Of a stretch of 64,000 bases of DNA, positions 12,905 to 26,279 are shown piece by piece. Under the pieces are notes generated by a model that did not search any database, was not told the DNA's origin, and saw nothing but the letters and a program-made list of their open reading frames with translations. Source of the stretch: Paralichthys olivaceus (lineage: Eukaryota; Chordata; Actinopteri; Pleuronectiformes; Paralichthyidae). Each line of letters opens with the position of its first letter. The first letter of the stretch is position 1. The position numbers were made by a program, and so were the translations under genes. The stretch is from assembly GCF_024713975.1 (NCBI RefSeq), contig NC_091108.1, positions 7,919,001 to 7,983,000 on the forward strand. Reading direction: 5' to 3'.

Positions 12905-14489
12905 GTTATACTGAAGGTCCATTTTGAAACACAGAGCTGTATTTGTGGCACTATTCTGACAGATGGCCACAGGTTTTCTCCAAGCACTGTCAGGGCAGCC
13001 ACATTTTCCCCACTTTTCCTGCTTGAAAACTGAAACTAATGAATTGAATGACTGACAGTGATAGTTTTTGTTATAGTTTAGTTATGTTGACAATTTGGCT
13101 ATCTTTACAGATCTTATAACATACTCAAGATCACAAACTGAGACAAACAAAGCAAGTAAACTAAGGTGGAGTGAGGGGCTGCTTTTGAAATGTATAAATA
13201 AAGATTAATAAAGAAAAAATCCCAATGAGATGGAGTGAAGATAAAGAATAAAGTAACAGAAGTTTGAGATACTCAAGCAAAGTGCATGACTGTCACCACT
13301 AGATGGTGCTGACATCTCGTCTTCACACTGCCTTCAGGGGCTGTGGGACGTGTGCACCATGTCGAGGCCTCCTCCAGGCGAGTCAATAAAGTTTAGCACC
13401 TGAACACGTTTTGGAAATGAGATGACAGAGACTGACTTGACTGAACAAATGTGACTGCAGGGCATATCACGGGATGAGCGAACATCTGGAATGAACGGTT
13501 CAGGGAAATCAAACTCAAAATATGAATAAACTCATTTTAAGTTAGAGATCGGATGTATAAAAGTAGTTAGGTGAAGAGTAAAGAAGGAGTTCCTGCACTT
13601 AGTTACTAAAGAGATAAAAATGTTCCAATTCGCTCAGAATAATAGAGAAAACTTTTAAAAAAATGTTTTTTATTAATGTTGTAATATTCCTCCAAGTCAA
13701 ACCTGTGAACGTTATAAAAAATTGATTTATTATCACTATTATTATGATCAAATACTTGTTTTATCGCCTATTTAACAATACAAGTTGATAAAAGGAGTAG
13801 AATCAGTGTTGCTGAGCAAAACGAATCAGAGTGAATCACTTGTGTTTAATTTAGTCCAGCTCATTTTGTTCCCTCCTGTACAAACATATTAGTCACTGAT
13901 GTTACACAACTAGGACTAGTTTTCTTTTTTTAATCTTCAGATAAACATCAGTAACTTTAAATGGAGCGAGAGGTCCACCTCCTGTTGGATCAGCCATCAA
14001 CAGACACTTGACATTGAGATAAGGAAACAGACAGAGCGTTTCCACTGAGACGCAATCTGTACGGGTATATGCAGAAAGACAGAGAGAAAGAAAGCAAGAC
14101 AGACAGATAGACAGATAGATAAATAGATAGACTCTTCAATTAATACTCAAAATATGTGCACTGCAGGATTACTTGTATTAATTATATAAGAAGAACATTT
14201 AGCATTACAAAAAGTAAAATAACACATATTATATATTCTTTAATTCCATATATTAAAGAACAAATAAACGCAATAAGCTGCCAAATCATTTTTCTTTTTC
14301 TTCTTCTTATCCTATTTCATTCTATTCTGCAGAGAAACCCCTGTGATTTTACATCCATGGCACAAATAAAGCACCGCAGACCTGCATAATGGTCTCGAGC
14401 AATTCACACATATTTATTTCTTGCATTTTAGAAGCTTCAAGCCAGGGAGTGAAATCCGGACAGGTTGTTATAGCTACGCGATCCACAGG
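12905..14489. other. AT-rich intergenic DNA just upstream of wnt3a
   Basis: No exon-like frame was found. A degenerate GATA/GACA microsatellite lies at 14097-14131. Proximal wnt3a control elements may lie here, which is inference from position only. Confidence 0.5.
14097..14131 (+). repeat. GACA/GATA tetranucleotide repeat
   Basis: Interrupted run of GACA and GATA units upstream of wnt3a. Confidence 0.75.
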
Positions 14490-14955
14490 GGTCCCGATGT
14501 CTATTTAAAACCTCGCGGACCCTCCCTCTCTCCCCTTTAAACAACATTATATATCACACACACTGCATGCTAATGCGAGCGATTCCCAATGAGCCCTAAA
14601 ACACATCTTTAAATTGAGTGTTGAGTTGAAGCCGCCTGACTCGACAACAGAGGGAACATATCATCAGAATTCCCCCTGTGGCAATACCTGCTGATTGGGT
14701 CCTAACGCAGCAAGCAGCCTTTAACTTTTAATATTTGCCTCCCGAGTCCTGCCACGAGTAGTCGCGACTGTTAGACAGGAATAAAAAGAAGAAAAACAAG
14801 CACCAGAGCAGGTCCAGGCTTTTTAATTTCTTTGTTTTGTTTGTTCGCTTCTTCTTCTTCTTTTTGCTCGCTCCTTACTTTAAACCCCACCGTGCGCGCC
14901 TCTATGAGCGCGCATGAAGGCATTCTGCTGGAGAGGTTTTTGCGAAACTTTAAGG
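14490..14955 (+). promoter_or_regulatory. Probable wnt3a promoter and 5' UTR
   Basis: This stretch lies directly upstream of the wnt3a start and is richer in GC and CpG than its surroundings around 14.47-14.52 kb and 14.75-14.92 kb. It holds a TATA-like TATTTAAAA near 14502 and an AATAAAAAG near 14780. ATGs at 14904 (out of frame) and 14914 (in frame) precede the chosen start, so the leader may carry an upstream ORF. The transcription start is not visible from sequence alone. Confidence 0.4.
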
Positions 14956-17900
14956 ATGATATACTCTGGATGTTTCCTGTTGCTCTGTGGGCTCTCACAT
15001 GTCATGGCAAGTTATCCCATCTGGTGGTAAGTTCTTTATTTTTACTTTATGTCCCCGGACGAACAGCCACTCGTTGTTATTATTGTTGTCATTTTGAAAT
15101 GTTGGGAAGGAACCACGAGGATCTGATGCTGCTTGGTTTTTAATTTGGTTTGTGACAGCAGCGGAACATTGAGGTGCACTGATGGTGAAGCAGGTTTTTT
15201 TTAAACCTTGAACATGTGTATTCACTACTTGACTGTAAAAATATGTATGATTAATTCTAAAACTTTGGCAGAGAATCGAGTTCTAGTGAAAACTTTATTC
15301 CTAAACGTCTTGTGATTATTCTTAAAGCTCATAGAGGACACAGATAATTGTAGATTCAACTATGAAATTTGACTTTAGAAATGTTTTATTCAGAGATGCA
15401 GCAGGTGCAAAGTTTGTGTGTGTATGTGTGTGCAGATACATGTAAGTGTCTATGGTGGGATGTGGGGTTCAAGGGGGCAGAACAGGGATGAAATGTGAAA
15501 TTGTCACCTCACTTTAGCCTTAATGGTCAGATTCTGTACGTGCCTATACATGCACAGCCACATGGTACATACAATGTAAGGTGTGCAACATGTGACATGG
15601 AATAATTACTTTAATAATTCCATTTTTCTTCTAACACTTCTTTCACTTCAACCAGACACAGCAGGAGAACAAGTAGCAGCATTTGCACATGGACGTCTCA
15701 GTCAACTACTGATTTATTTCCCATCAGTTTTCTTTCCAAAACTTGTCAGAAATAAAGAAGTATTGATCATTGATGCTGCATTTCATTATTGAAGAACTTA
15801 ACCTTCATATGTCTTTGTTGCATTTTCCTTTTTCTCTAGAAGCAACAAGTCCATACAGAGCATGCAGTCTAATTATCACTCGTGTTTAAACATAACTTTA
15901 AAATATTGCCATTGATTTGCACAAGGAGTAAATCCTCTGGAGGGGCTCTCGTCTGGTTTTACACTGTCCATGCTCAGTGAACATGACTGTTGGGTTTTTT
16001 TTTTGCACTAAACAAATACATGATGCCCTCTTTTCTTCACTGAACCATTCACTATTTGGCTCAGATTTTGTGTGTACCCTAATGTGCTTCCCTTAATGGG
16101 TCCCCTGGTGGTATTACTGATTTGAAACTAATTACATGCTCAGCTGGAAGGAAATCCTGATGCAACAGCAGGTCCTCAGGTCCAAGAGATGGACAGAGAA
16201 AAAATGACCCAAATGAGTCTTCTTCTGGTTCGAGTTGTTGGTTCATGCACAAAGTAAACTCTCCAACTGAATTGATCTTCAGTTAATGTGTTGAAACGGT
16301 TTGTTTTCATCTGATTCAAGCAGGTTTTACTCCTTTTTGTTGGATGTCCGTAGACGTCCATGTTGAATTTCAGTCTCCATAGGAACTTTTCTTATTTTCT
16401 CTTTTGTGCAGCCAGTTATGAATGACACAATGGAAGGCATTCTGTCATAACCAAAACCCTGCAGCGAGTCCAGAATGGACCTGTGTGTTGATGGTTTGAT
16501 TTCAGAGGGTGGGTCAGGTCAGTGATTGAACAATGTTGAGGACAAAAGCAAAAGAGGCAAGTGAGCATGACAGGAATAACTCGGCTGTGTAGCACATGAA
16601 GTCACCTATGAGTTCTGACGTTTTGAGGTAATAGGCTACTGCAGTTTTTTTTTTGTTTCATGCAAGACTGCTGATGTATTTTGTGTTCATGGCAACTCAT
16701 CCCAAGTCAAATAGTGTGGTTCCCTCTGGATTGCACTCAATGAGCCTGCATTGTCGCTCCGTTTGCAAACAGCATGTCAGTTATCTTAGAGCTATCACTT
16801 TATGTGAAAAGCTACTGGGGTGGAGGCTTTGCTGACAGAAGCTGCTGAACTTGGCTTCGAGTAGCCATTGGAGCTGCATCACACACAACCTCTGTGCCAC
16901 GGCAGTCTGAGGGGGCACAACTCTGCACCAAGACAGGTTCATGTCTGTCTCTTTTTCGACCTGCCATGACATAGCCGGGCTGCAGACGCCACCCCGCCAC
17001 CCCCTTCCCCAGTCCACCCCACCTTAGAAGATAAATACCTGGAGGTGAAAGCTTGCCGCACATTCCTTCTCCCAAACATATTCTCTTGATGTCAAAGTCG
17101 GCTCCAAGGCCCCAGGGCCCACAAGTAAAGTGGTAATTCTAAGGTACCCTGCTTGGGCTTGCTGAAATATGCATTAAACCTGCACTAGATACACTTAGAT
17201 GAGAGGGGGAAAGTCTGCACTGAGACAAAAAATGTATGTGATGTATGTTTTGCTTAAGTATTTATTTGTAACAGTTTCACCAAAGTGCAGAAAACGACAT
17301 TAGACAATCCTGTTTCTTCACCAATTACACTGAACACCAGGTTCTCTGGAGGGCACCTGAGGAGATAAATGGGTTTTCAGAAGGAATTAGAGAGATTGAG
17401 GAGAAGAGAGCTCACTGGATGCCTGAAATCCAGACAACACACAAAATACTTGCAGCTATGTTTAAATATTTGTTGAAGCAGGTATCTAACAACACTGCTC
17501 TCACTGCAGTAGCTCCTTAAAAAATCATAAATCATCCCTGGAACATGCCCAACCTCCTCTAGTAGGACATTTCCTAACACAGGAAGACGTGGCATGGATT
17601 ACTCAGCCCCGCTGAGACAGACACAGAGATATGCATGAGTGAAGCAACCTAAACACATTGACTCATGATGGGCTTGTGTGACAAAATCCTAAAGGATGAC
17701 TCGGTAGTGATGCATGCAAAAAAGATCCTCACAAGTGTAGTCCTGCTGTAGGACTTCATTAGACCCACTGCAAAGAGTGAACTCCTACGTTTGCAATCGA
17801 GCAAATCACATGACAGTTTCAGCGTTCTTCAGCTGCCTTGATTGGAGCTGATTTCAGCTGTTGAGACACCAAAAATCAAGTTGATGAATGTGCAATGAAA

Positions 17901-20900
17901 ACTCAGAGGCGCCACATTCTTCTGTAGAGTAAAAAGGAAGCGGAGGAGTTTTTAAGTCTATATTGACAAGACACTACTACTTAAAATCTGCAGGCCTCCA
18001 GCAAGTGTTTTCACCTCCCATCAAGCATGCACTGAACTCTGGATATTTCCCTGAAATTTTGTATGTTTTGTACAAATGGTTGTATGTGAGAACGCTCATT
18101 TTACAGAGGTTTTACAGACGTTTTCCTGCCAGCCCCCTGGTAAAATGTGAGAATACAGCAAGAAAACGTCTGGAAAATTTACAAGCAAGCAAGTTGACCC
18201 GTTGGTGAAGTTTCTTACATGCAACCAATACAAAACTGGAAAAAATAAAATATATCAGGATGACGAGGAGGCCAACGAAAATGTCAACTTGGAAAGACGA
18301 CAAGACCTGAGAGCTTTTGACAATCTTGTTGTTGTGAACACGTCTGACCCAGACATCACCTGCTGCATTCTTCATATGTGATAGGCGAAGTCTGGAAAAT
18401 ATTCCAAAATCAGGTCCACTTCCTTTCTGACAACTGCGAATGATAATCTGTGATTAGCAGTTGTACAGTGTGTATTTCTGATCTGTCTGTTGATTGTATT
18501 TGGGTCGAAATGAAAGTCTTCACCAGTTTGGGCTGTGTTTTCTTCTGGTAGTGATGTGCTTCAGAGAGTATGGACTGTCAAGGGCCAAAGAGAGGTCAAT
18601 TTGTAACAGGAGTGCCCTTGTTTACTCATGGATGTTGTAGACAAATGTGATTTCCTCTGGAGACATTTTCAACCTGCCTTTACTTGCTTACAGGATGTCT
18701 CATTTATGATTAACTAGTGTTGTCTAGGCTGTGGAAATTAGGCGAGAAGTTCTGTTAAAACCAATAGTCCCAAGTCACTTACAAGGTCAGATGGTGGCTT
18801 ACACTCACTTTGACACCTGACAGAAAATAATTAAAGTGTAAGCTTATAAATGGAGGAAATCAGCCTTTAAATATCGGTACATAGTTGAGGTATTCAGGGT
18901 CAACATGTTGGTAGGCATCAGAAACCCCCTGACAAGGGTCATGTTGCAGAGGAGCTCTTTTCTTGGGTTGTGATGTTTTAGAGAAAGCAGCCTGAGGCCA
19001 GTGTCAGGGGGTTTAGTTAATCTTGTTGTGATCAGCGATTAGTCTTTGAACGACGGTGAACAGGTCAACAGATAGTGAGCTAAAAAGGCTGCACACCTGC
19101 TCTGGCTCCGACTTTGTGCAACAGCTACAGTAACTGCTGTTGAGCTCGTACCACTGAGGGAAGGAGCATCAGACGACCGCTGCCAGTGTTTGTTATTTAA
19201 TTGACAGTTGATGTGAAGTGAGGGCCTGTCTGCATTGCCAACAAGCTACTTTGTAACTACTCTGCGGGGCATTTGCCAAAGATAATAGGAACTGTGCTAT
19301 TAAATAATCAAGTCGTCAAGATACATTTCAATAAAAACTGAACATCTCAGGTCAACAGGTCACGTATAGAAAAATTGTATTATGTGTGAAGATAGATAGA
19401 TCGATAGATAGATTCCCTCATATCATTAAGATCCATAAATTATTTTGTGAGAAACCAAGGAAAATGTCAAAAAAAACACAATGTTGCAATGTTGAAGAAA
19501 GTGAAAAGAAAATTCCCTGCTCTGGATCCACACCTATACCGCATCCTTTCACCAAGTAGATACGATCCAGTGATACAATGGATAGATCTCAATTTCTATG
19601 ATTACTGGTTACTAAAAGTCCTAATTGAGAGAACGGAGAAAATAAAGACAGAAAGACAGAGAGTAAGCAATAAAGGCAGTGAGACAGAGAGATGTAATCA
19701 GTGAACCAAGTTTGCACTTGTTGTATCCCAGAATACCTTCCTCAAAGGAAAGGGGCTGGGTGTGGGGGGGCTCAGTGTTACACTTAATACACTCTCTGAA
19801 GTTTCAGTGTAGGGTTTGCACTCTTATTACCCTAAGCTGAAGGCCTGTTAAGTGTGTGGACAGTTAATAACAAGGTGTAGTTTTCCAAGTTGTCAGCTTA
19901 AGGTCTATGAAGACCTCGAGATGCATTGTCGACTTTCATCTTAGACAGAAACACTGGCTGCCTCAGCGGTGGCAGGGCTGCAATTTCAATGCACACAAAG
20001 GCCAGGTGTCTGCAGAGAGGGTAGTTGAAGGGATAAAGGATGGACCCTAATGGCAGTATCAAGATACTGCAAATAAACAAGCACAATCAAACAGACATAA
20101 AATTACCATGCGCCTCAGGAGACTTTGACTTAGTTGGTGGTAAATCAATAGACACAGACACAGACGTGTGGTAAGATAGGCTCCCGGAAAAGCACTGATG
20201 TGACTTCTGCTTCTCTTTTAGGTCACTAGCAGTGGGCCACCAGTACTCATCGCTGGGCACCCAACCTATTCTGTGTGGCAGCATCCCTGGTCTGGTGCCC
20301 AAACAGCTGCGGTTCTGCCGGAACTATGTTGAAATAATGCCCAGTGTGGCCGAGGGGGTGAAGATTGGCATCCAGGAGTGCCAACACCAGTTCCGAGGCC
20401 GACGCTGGAACTGCACCACAGTCACTGACAATCTGGCCATCTTTGGGCCAGTGTTAGATAAAGGTAAAGGTGTTTCTCCTGCAAGATCTGACAATTATAA
20501 GACCTTTATTTCCTGCTATTTTCTATAATGCAAATTATAAAATTCGACAAATTTCATTCATAAATTATCTTTAAGATGAAAAGTATTGTGCTCCCTGTGA
20601 CTTTAGCTTGTTGATGTCTGAACCCACTCAATGTCTCTAGGTCAATGTGTCTGGATGTTGTTCCCCCTCCAAATTACTTGAAGGTTTTTCAAACCATCTG
20701 TAAAAAAAATGTTTACAAGTGACTTATCACATTTTAATGCAGGTTAACTCTTCTGTTAACAATCCAATATTCTCCATGTTGTACATTTACAATAGAAAAG
20801 CTGCATTATCTGCATATCCTCTGTTACGCTCAATCAAATCCTTGTTTAAACAGACTTTTGGCTGAAGTGAGCTGTACGCATGAAATAATGTACACAATTA

Positions 20901-23900
20901 AGACAAGTGAGTTCTGTCTTGTTGGCGTTTTCTTTAGAAGGAAATCCCCTTTGATTGTTCCTCTGTACTTTCCCCTGAAGCAGCAAAAAGCAATCTTTTA
21001 TAAAAGATTTTAAACTGAGTTATACCCTTTTCACAAATATATTTTCCCCACTAGATTTTCTGATTACCAGTGTAGACGTATTCGATGATGTACGTCAATT
21101 CATGGTCTAATCATGGGATCAGACTGTAGAAATCCCCACAGTGCAATACAAGATTTGGGAGTGAAAAAAACACACACACAGAAAACTAAGCAAAAAAATC
21201 AAAATCCATTTTTAATTGTATCCAGGAGTTGGGACGTTTTTTTAGGGATGGAAATAATCTGAGAATTTCTATATAGTGACTTTAAAAGTAATAATTTAAT
21301 ATTTTGAGAAATTCCTCCAGAGTTATCAGAAGATTCCCTGCAGTCAGATAGCCCTGCACCAAAATGCAATTTTTAAGTTTTGGTTTACGTACAATATAAC
21401 CAATAAGACTTTTTATGGCTTCAGCAAATAGTTAAAGTACTATCTGTTTGAAAATTAGTGCAGAATTTGAGCTTTGTGGTTAGGGATCCAAGCCTGTCAC
21501 CCACTTTGCAGATGACTGCTATAAACGCGGGGTGATGGAGGTTAGCAGGGGCAATTGCTTTTAATAAACTCCCTGAGCCAGTTGATAGAAAAGGCTAGGT
21601 GGCTAACGATGGGGGTTCTCAATCCGAACCTCTTTTGTGGTGCAAAATGCCACCGCATCTCTCCCATTGCCTCCCCTCCCAGGCCTAAATTGCAGGGGTA
21701 CTGAGGGGAAAGAGGAGGCAGCTACTGGGCTTTAGTAAATCATTTTGATTGGATTAAGGTCACTGAGGCCCTTAATAATGTGAGAGGTCAAAGTGGCTGG
21801 ATTAAGTGCCTTTGTCAGGGGCCGAGGAGAGTGACTCAGGGGCTCACAGGCCTTTGATAGGGCTTAGTAGGAGAGGGCTTCCATTTCATTGGATTTGATT
21901 GATGCTGGTGTTTGTCTGTGCTACGGGGCCATTGTCCTCACTGGTGTCTGTTTGTCTGCGATTCAGACCGGTGTGTGTCAGTTTCCTCCTGCCTTTTCGG
22001 GGGGGGGGGGGGAGCTGAAAGGAAAAGTAGGTGCCTTTATTGGCTTCAGCAGCTTAGTTCCTATCATTTAGCCCATCACTGCTCATGTCCTCCTCACCTT
22101 CACCAGGGGCATTAGTTGGTTTAACAGACGTGGATTATGCACTGGGAGAATTAAAAAAGGTAGTCGTAGTCGAAGAATAAAAAACGTTTAAGGCAATCCT
22201 GAACTGAGAACTGAAAACTTATTAGAGTTTCTGCTCTTGGAAATGCTTTCAAATACATAAGAAGACATATGCTCTCGCCAAGAAAGTGATCATACAAGGG
22301 CACGACCACACAAAAAGATTCACCCATCTAAATGCAGAATGTCGTTCTCACACCCAACTAAAAAAGATTTGAGTTACTCCTCCCTGTAAAGCAGACTTCT
22401 TCCTCTTCAGCATGTTCTTGCTCCCTTCCACATGGTGCGATCCTCTCCCTGTGTTTCTCTCTCACGCCACACCCCAAAACACGAGCCCTACCTCCAGGCT
22501 ATGTCTGCGTCAGCACTCATTAATTTACATTAACTAAAGTGTCAAAACATGCTCTGCTGGAATCTGCCCGTGATGAAAAGCAAAAACCTGCACAGGTGTT
22601 CTCGGTCCAAAGAGCCGATCCCAGCGCTGTTTCGCCATTCTTGGTATTTGCAGAACAAGTACCTGCTATATGGGTGTAATCAGTCTCCAGTTTATGAGTC
22701 AAATGATAGAATTATTAAGGTCAACATTGCTATAAAAAGTGGACGGTCACAGCTTCACAGGTGTTGCCACCCAAACAGGTTCAGACATGCACCGTGACTG
22801 CCAGAAACCATTAAATTAAAATGAAGTTCATAGGAAACTGCTATTACGTAATATGCAAACCATGTAAGGCGGACTAGGAAAGTTTGAAACCGCAGACACT
22901 CCGACTTATCTAACTTTCATTTCCTTTGGGAAACCTAAACATCAACCTAAATCATTGAATTCCATCTTAACTAAAAAAAAAAGGTCAGGGGGTGTGGGTT
23001 ACGACCTACGACCTGAGGATGAGAAAGTGTAACTATTTAGGATGAGCTAAGAGGTCTCTGCTTTTCATGAGACGTATGTCTCACCATGCTGGGGGAGGGA
23101 AACTAGCACTCCTGTTTATCATTAACTCTGGGCAAGAAAGAAAGAAGGGGTGTGGTAAATGGAGTTGATGGGGGGACCTTAGCCCCGCTCCCTGCTGGGC
23201 ACTGCTCAGAGCACAATATCTTCACAACCATGAGATTAAGCAGGAGAAAAAGTGCTTTTCCCCATTCACACGCCCTTTAGATTGTTTTATTAAACCATTT
23301 GAATAGGGATTTCCCCGTCTGCCGACAAGCGGGGTCCAGCCAATGCATAGTTCTCTGTTGCTATGACTTAACTTGGTCTCCACTAATCACTGGCCAGGGC
23401 AAATTTCATATAAAATATCTGGGGCCATTGTGGGACTAACACAGCGTGACAGTGGCCGCACAATAGGGGATTCAACCCCCCAGCAGGTTGTAGGGACCAC
23501 TTGGCCTGCCAGGTTCTGGCAAAGTTTGGTGGAGGAGTATTGTTGGAGGACAAGTGTCACTAAATACCATAAATTGGTCATAAAACTAATAAAAGCCATG
23601 ACACTGATGTAAAAGTGCTTCCGGGTGAAGAAATACCATAGGTGTTTTTAACTCCAAATGGTGACAGCATGTTATCTGAAATACCAAGTATATAATGTAA
23701 CTAGTTGTTTGATGAAGTACAGTATCAACAGCATTTGAGAAAAAACTTTTGTTTTCATCAACTCAAAACGTCTTCACTGTCATAACTGTTATTATTCACT
23801 AGAATGGAAATCAGTGCACAATTGTAAATGTTGGATAATCACAAGAAAATCACAACCTCCTAAGAAACCTACTTAAATAATCAGGACATATTTAATTTGC

Positions 23901-26279
23901 CCTGAACCTTTTCCTTTGTTCATTGCATCCCGAGATAATCCTCTTTTCCTCTCTTATTTTCAGCAATCCCCTCTTGCACTGTGAAGCATCATTGCCAGTC
24001 ATCCGTGAGGTTACATTTCAAACGGCGTTCCCCAAGGTTCTATTATGGGTCCACTATAGTTCCTATTGTTAATAATCTTGATCACCAGTTTGCGATGAAT
24101 TAGATTAAATTATATTTCCGTCTTCATGATTTCATCTTATATAGCAGAGAAGAGTCTTAATAAACTCACACTCAGATCTTGGGTCAAATAGTTCAAACGA
24201 GTACATCAATTCACTTGCAGTTCAAAACTACATGAAGCTCATACTTGGTTGGTTTTAGATGATGCATGATGATATGTGATTAATCACTTACTTCATGCTG
24301 TAGCTTTCAGTTATCATGGTTACAAAGAAAGTACAACAGTATCTATGTGAAATGATCAGTGGTTGGTGCAGTAAGAGGAAGGAGAGCAGAGGTTCATATG
24401 TACCATTAGTGTAAACATTCATGAATTGGTGCGTAATGTTAAGTGGGTGGTGGAGGATGCCAGTCGACCTTTTTCTCTTGCATCATTGTTTCTAATGCCC
24501 TTTAGTCCTCAGACTGGTTGGAACCTGCTGCAAGGGAGGTGCTCCTACTCCCTTGTTTCTCTTCTTTCTTTCTCTGTCATTCTTGTCTTTTAGACAGAAT
24601 CATGCACTTGCATACGCACTGCCTCTTTTTTTTCTGCCCGACAAGCAAATTACACACACTCCCAAACTATTGATCTTTAACCACATCAGTTTATCTCCTG
24701 ACTCTCTCACATTGTTCATTGTTTACCCGCGGTGTTTCCACTTTCTTGATCTTGGTCTCCTTTCTTATTATTTTGTGCAAGACCGTACATGTGCATATAT
24801 TCAAGGCAACCTTCCTACAATAATGAGTCCTGTTAAAGCAACAAATGCTGAAGCATGCATGTCTTCCCTTCTGTAGCTGTTGTTTGGGATTGCATATCTG
24901 GACACTACGATCCCATCTCTGTGTTGTGTCTATGACTTGTCCCCTGAGTGTGAGGCCGTTTCCTAACCTTTCAAAAGCTTAATTGAGTCTCTTAATTATA
25001 GGCCTGTCAGACCTGTCTCTTCCTCTCATCTCTCTGGAAGATCCTGATCCCTCTGAGTCATTGCTTAGCTATGTCAGACAGAGACACAGAGGCCTTTCGG
25101 GTCTTATTCAGAGACAGGACGATTGATGTCTGGGCTGACTGAACCCACACACTGGTACACCTTGGTGGATATGACCTAAAGACATGTAGCTCATTATAGT
25201 AATGGGATCTACACTTTAGTATATATAGTTTGTTTGTGTTGTTGGGCTGAGAAGCATGCAATTACACAAGACCAAACACAAACAGATATCCACATGGAGA
25301 GGTGGTGACCTACGTACCCTAGGATTTATCCTACAAATAATAACTTACATTTTCTTTGAACTTCTACAGAGTTGTTTCTCTGCAGGTTTGTCTCATTCAG
25401 AAGTTTTTCCAAATGGTGCGTTTTTAACAAATTTGTGTAAATCTTCTTCCAGCCACTCGAGAGTCAGCATTCGTTCATGCCATCGCCTCAGCGGGAGTGG
25501 CATTTGCAGTGACCCGTGCCTGCGCCGATGGTTCAGCCACCATCTGCGGATGTGACACACGCCACAAGGGCCCCCCTGGTGAGGGATGGAAGTGGGGCGG
25601 CTGCAGCGAGGATGTGGAGTTTGGAAGCATGGTTTCCCGAGAGTTTGCTGATGCAAGAGAAAATCGCCCTGATGCACGTTCAGCCATGAACCGGCACAAC
25701 AATGAGGCAGGAAGAATGGTACGTTTTCTAAATGTTCATTTTGAAGATGGTGTTGTGGCAACTTTTCTACTTAACTAACATTCGGTTTTTTATCCATAGT
25801 CCCTCAATGACAACATGTTCCTGAAATGTAAGTGCCATGGTCTTTCGGGTAGCTGTGAGGTCAAGACTTGCTGGTGGTCTCAGCCTGACTTCCGAGTTAT
25901 TGGTGACTACATGAAGGATAAGTACGACAGTGCATCTGAGATGGTTGTAGAGAAACACAAGGAGTCCCGCGGATGGGTGGAGACACTGAGACCCAAGTAC
26001 AACTACTTTAAGCCCCCCACAGAGCGTGACCTGGTATATTATGAGAGCTCACCCAATTTCTGTGACCCTAATCCCGAGACCGGCTCCTTTGGCACCCGCG
26101 ATCGCGTCTGCAACCTGACGTCCCACGGCATAGACGGGTGCGACCTTCTGTGCTGCGGGAGAGGTCACAACACCCGGACTGAGAAGCGAAAGGAGAAGTG
26201 CAACTGTATTTTTCACTGGTGCTGCTACGTTAGCTGCCAGGAGTGTGTGAGAGTCTACGACGTGCACACCTGCAAATAG
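14956..26279 (+). CDS. wnt3a: Wnt3a secreted signalling glycoprotein, complete CDS, 4 coding exons
   Basis: Coding exons are 14956-15026, 20222-20463, 25453-25718 and 25800-26279. They join in frame (phases 2, 1, 0) to 352 residues, the length of human WNT3A, with GT-AG introns of 5.2 kb, 5.0 kb and 81 bp. Wnt3a is a lipid-modified ligand for Frizzled/LRP receptors that activates beta-catenin signalling. A hydrophobic signal peptide (about residues 1-18) precedes the SYPIWW start of the mature chain. The NCTT glycosylation site falls at residue 87, the palmitoleoylated serine of [11 protein letters not shown] at residue 209, and the cysteine-rich C-terminus ends VYDVHTCK; these positions match human WNT3A. 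Synteny with arf1 favours wnt3a over its paralogue wnt3. An in-frame ATG at 14914 could add 14 residues before the signal peptide; 14956 is preferred because it aligns with the mammalian start. Confidence 0.96.
15027..20221 (+). other. wnt3a: wnt3a intron 1
   Basis: A 5.2 kb GT-AG intron with no embedded exon recognised. It contains a GATA microsatellite at 19388-19413. Nothing else is definite. Confidence 0.8.
19388..19413 (+). repeat. GATA tetranucleotide repeat
   Basis: Short GATA run with one ATCG interruption in wnt3a intron 1. Confidence 0.75.
20464..25452 (+). other. wnt3a: wnt3a intron 2
   Basis: A 5.0 kb GT-AG intron. It carries a LINE reverse transcriptase relic near 24.01-24.09 kb, a poly-G run near 22.0 kb and two CCTTTGAT motifs of TCF/LEF type at 20948 and 21851. 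No embedded gene was recognised. Confidence 0.8.
24010..24095 (+). mobile_element. Second decayed LINE reverse transcriptase relic, in wnt3a intron 2
   Basis: The plus strand reads [12 protein letters not shown] then a stop, matching the same LINE reverse transcriptase block. It is short, broken, and in the same direction as wnt3a. Flanking sequence is too decayed to classify. Confidence 0.55.
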
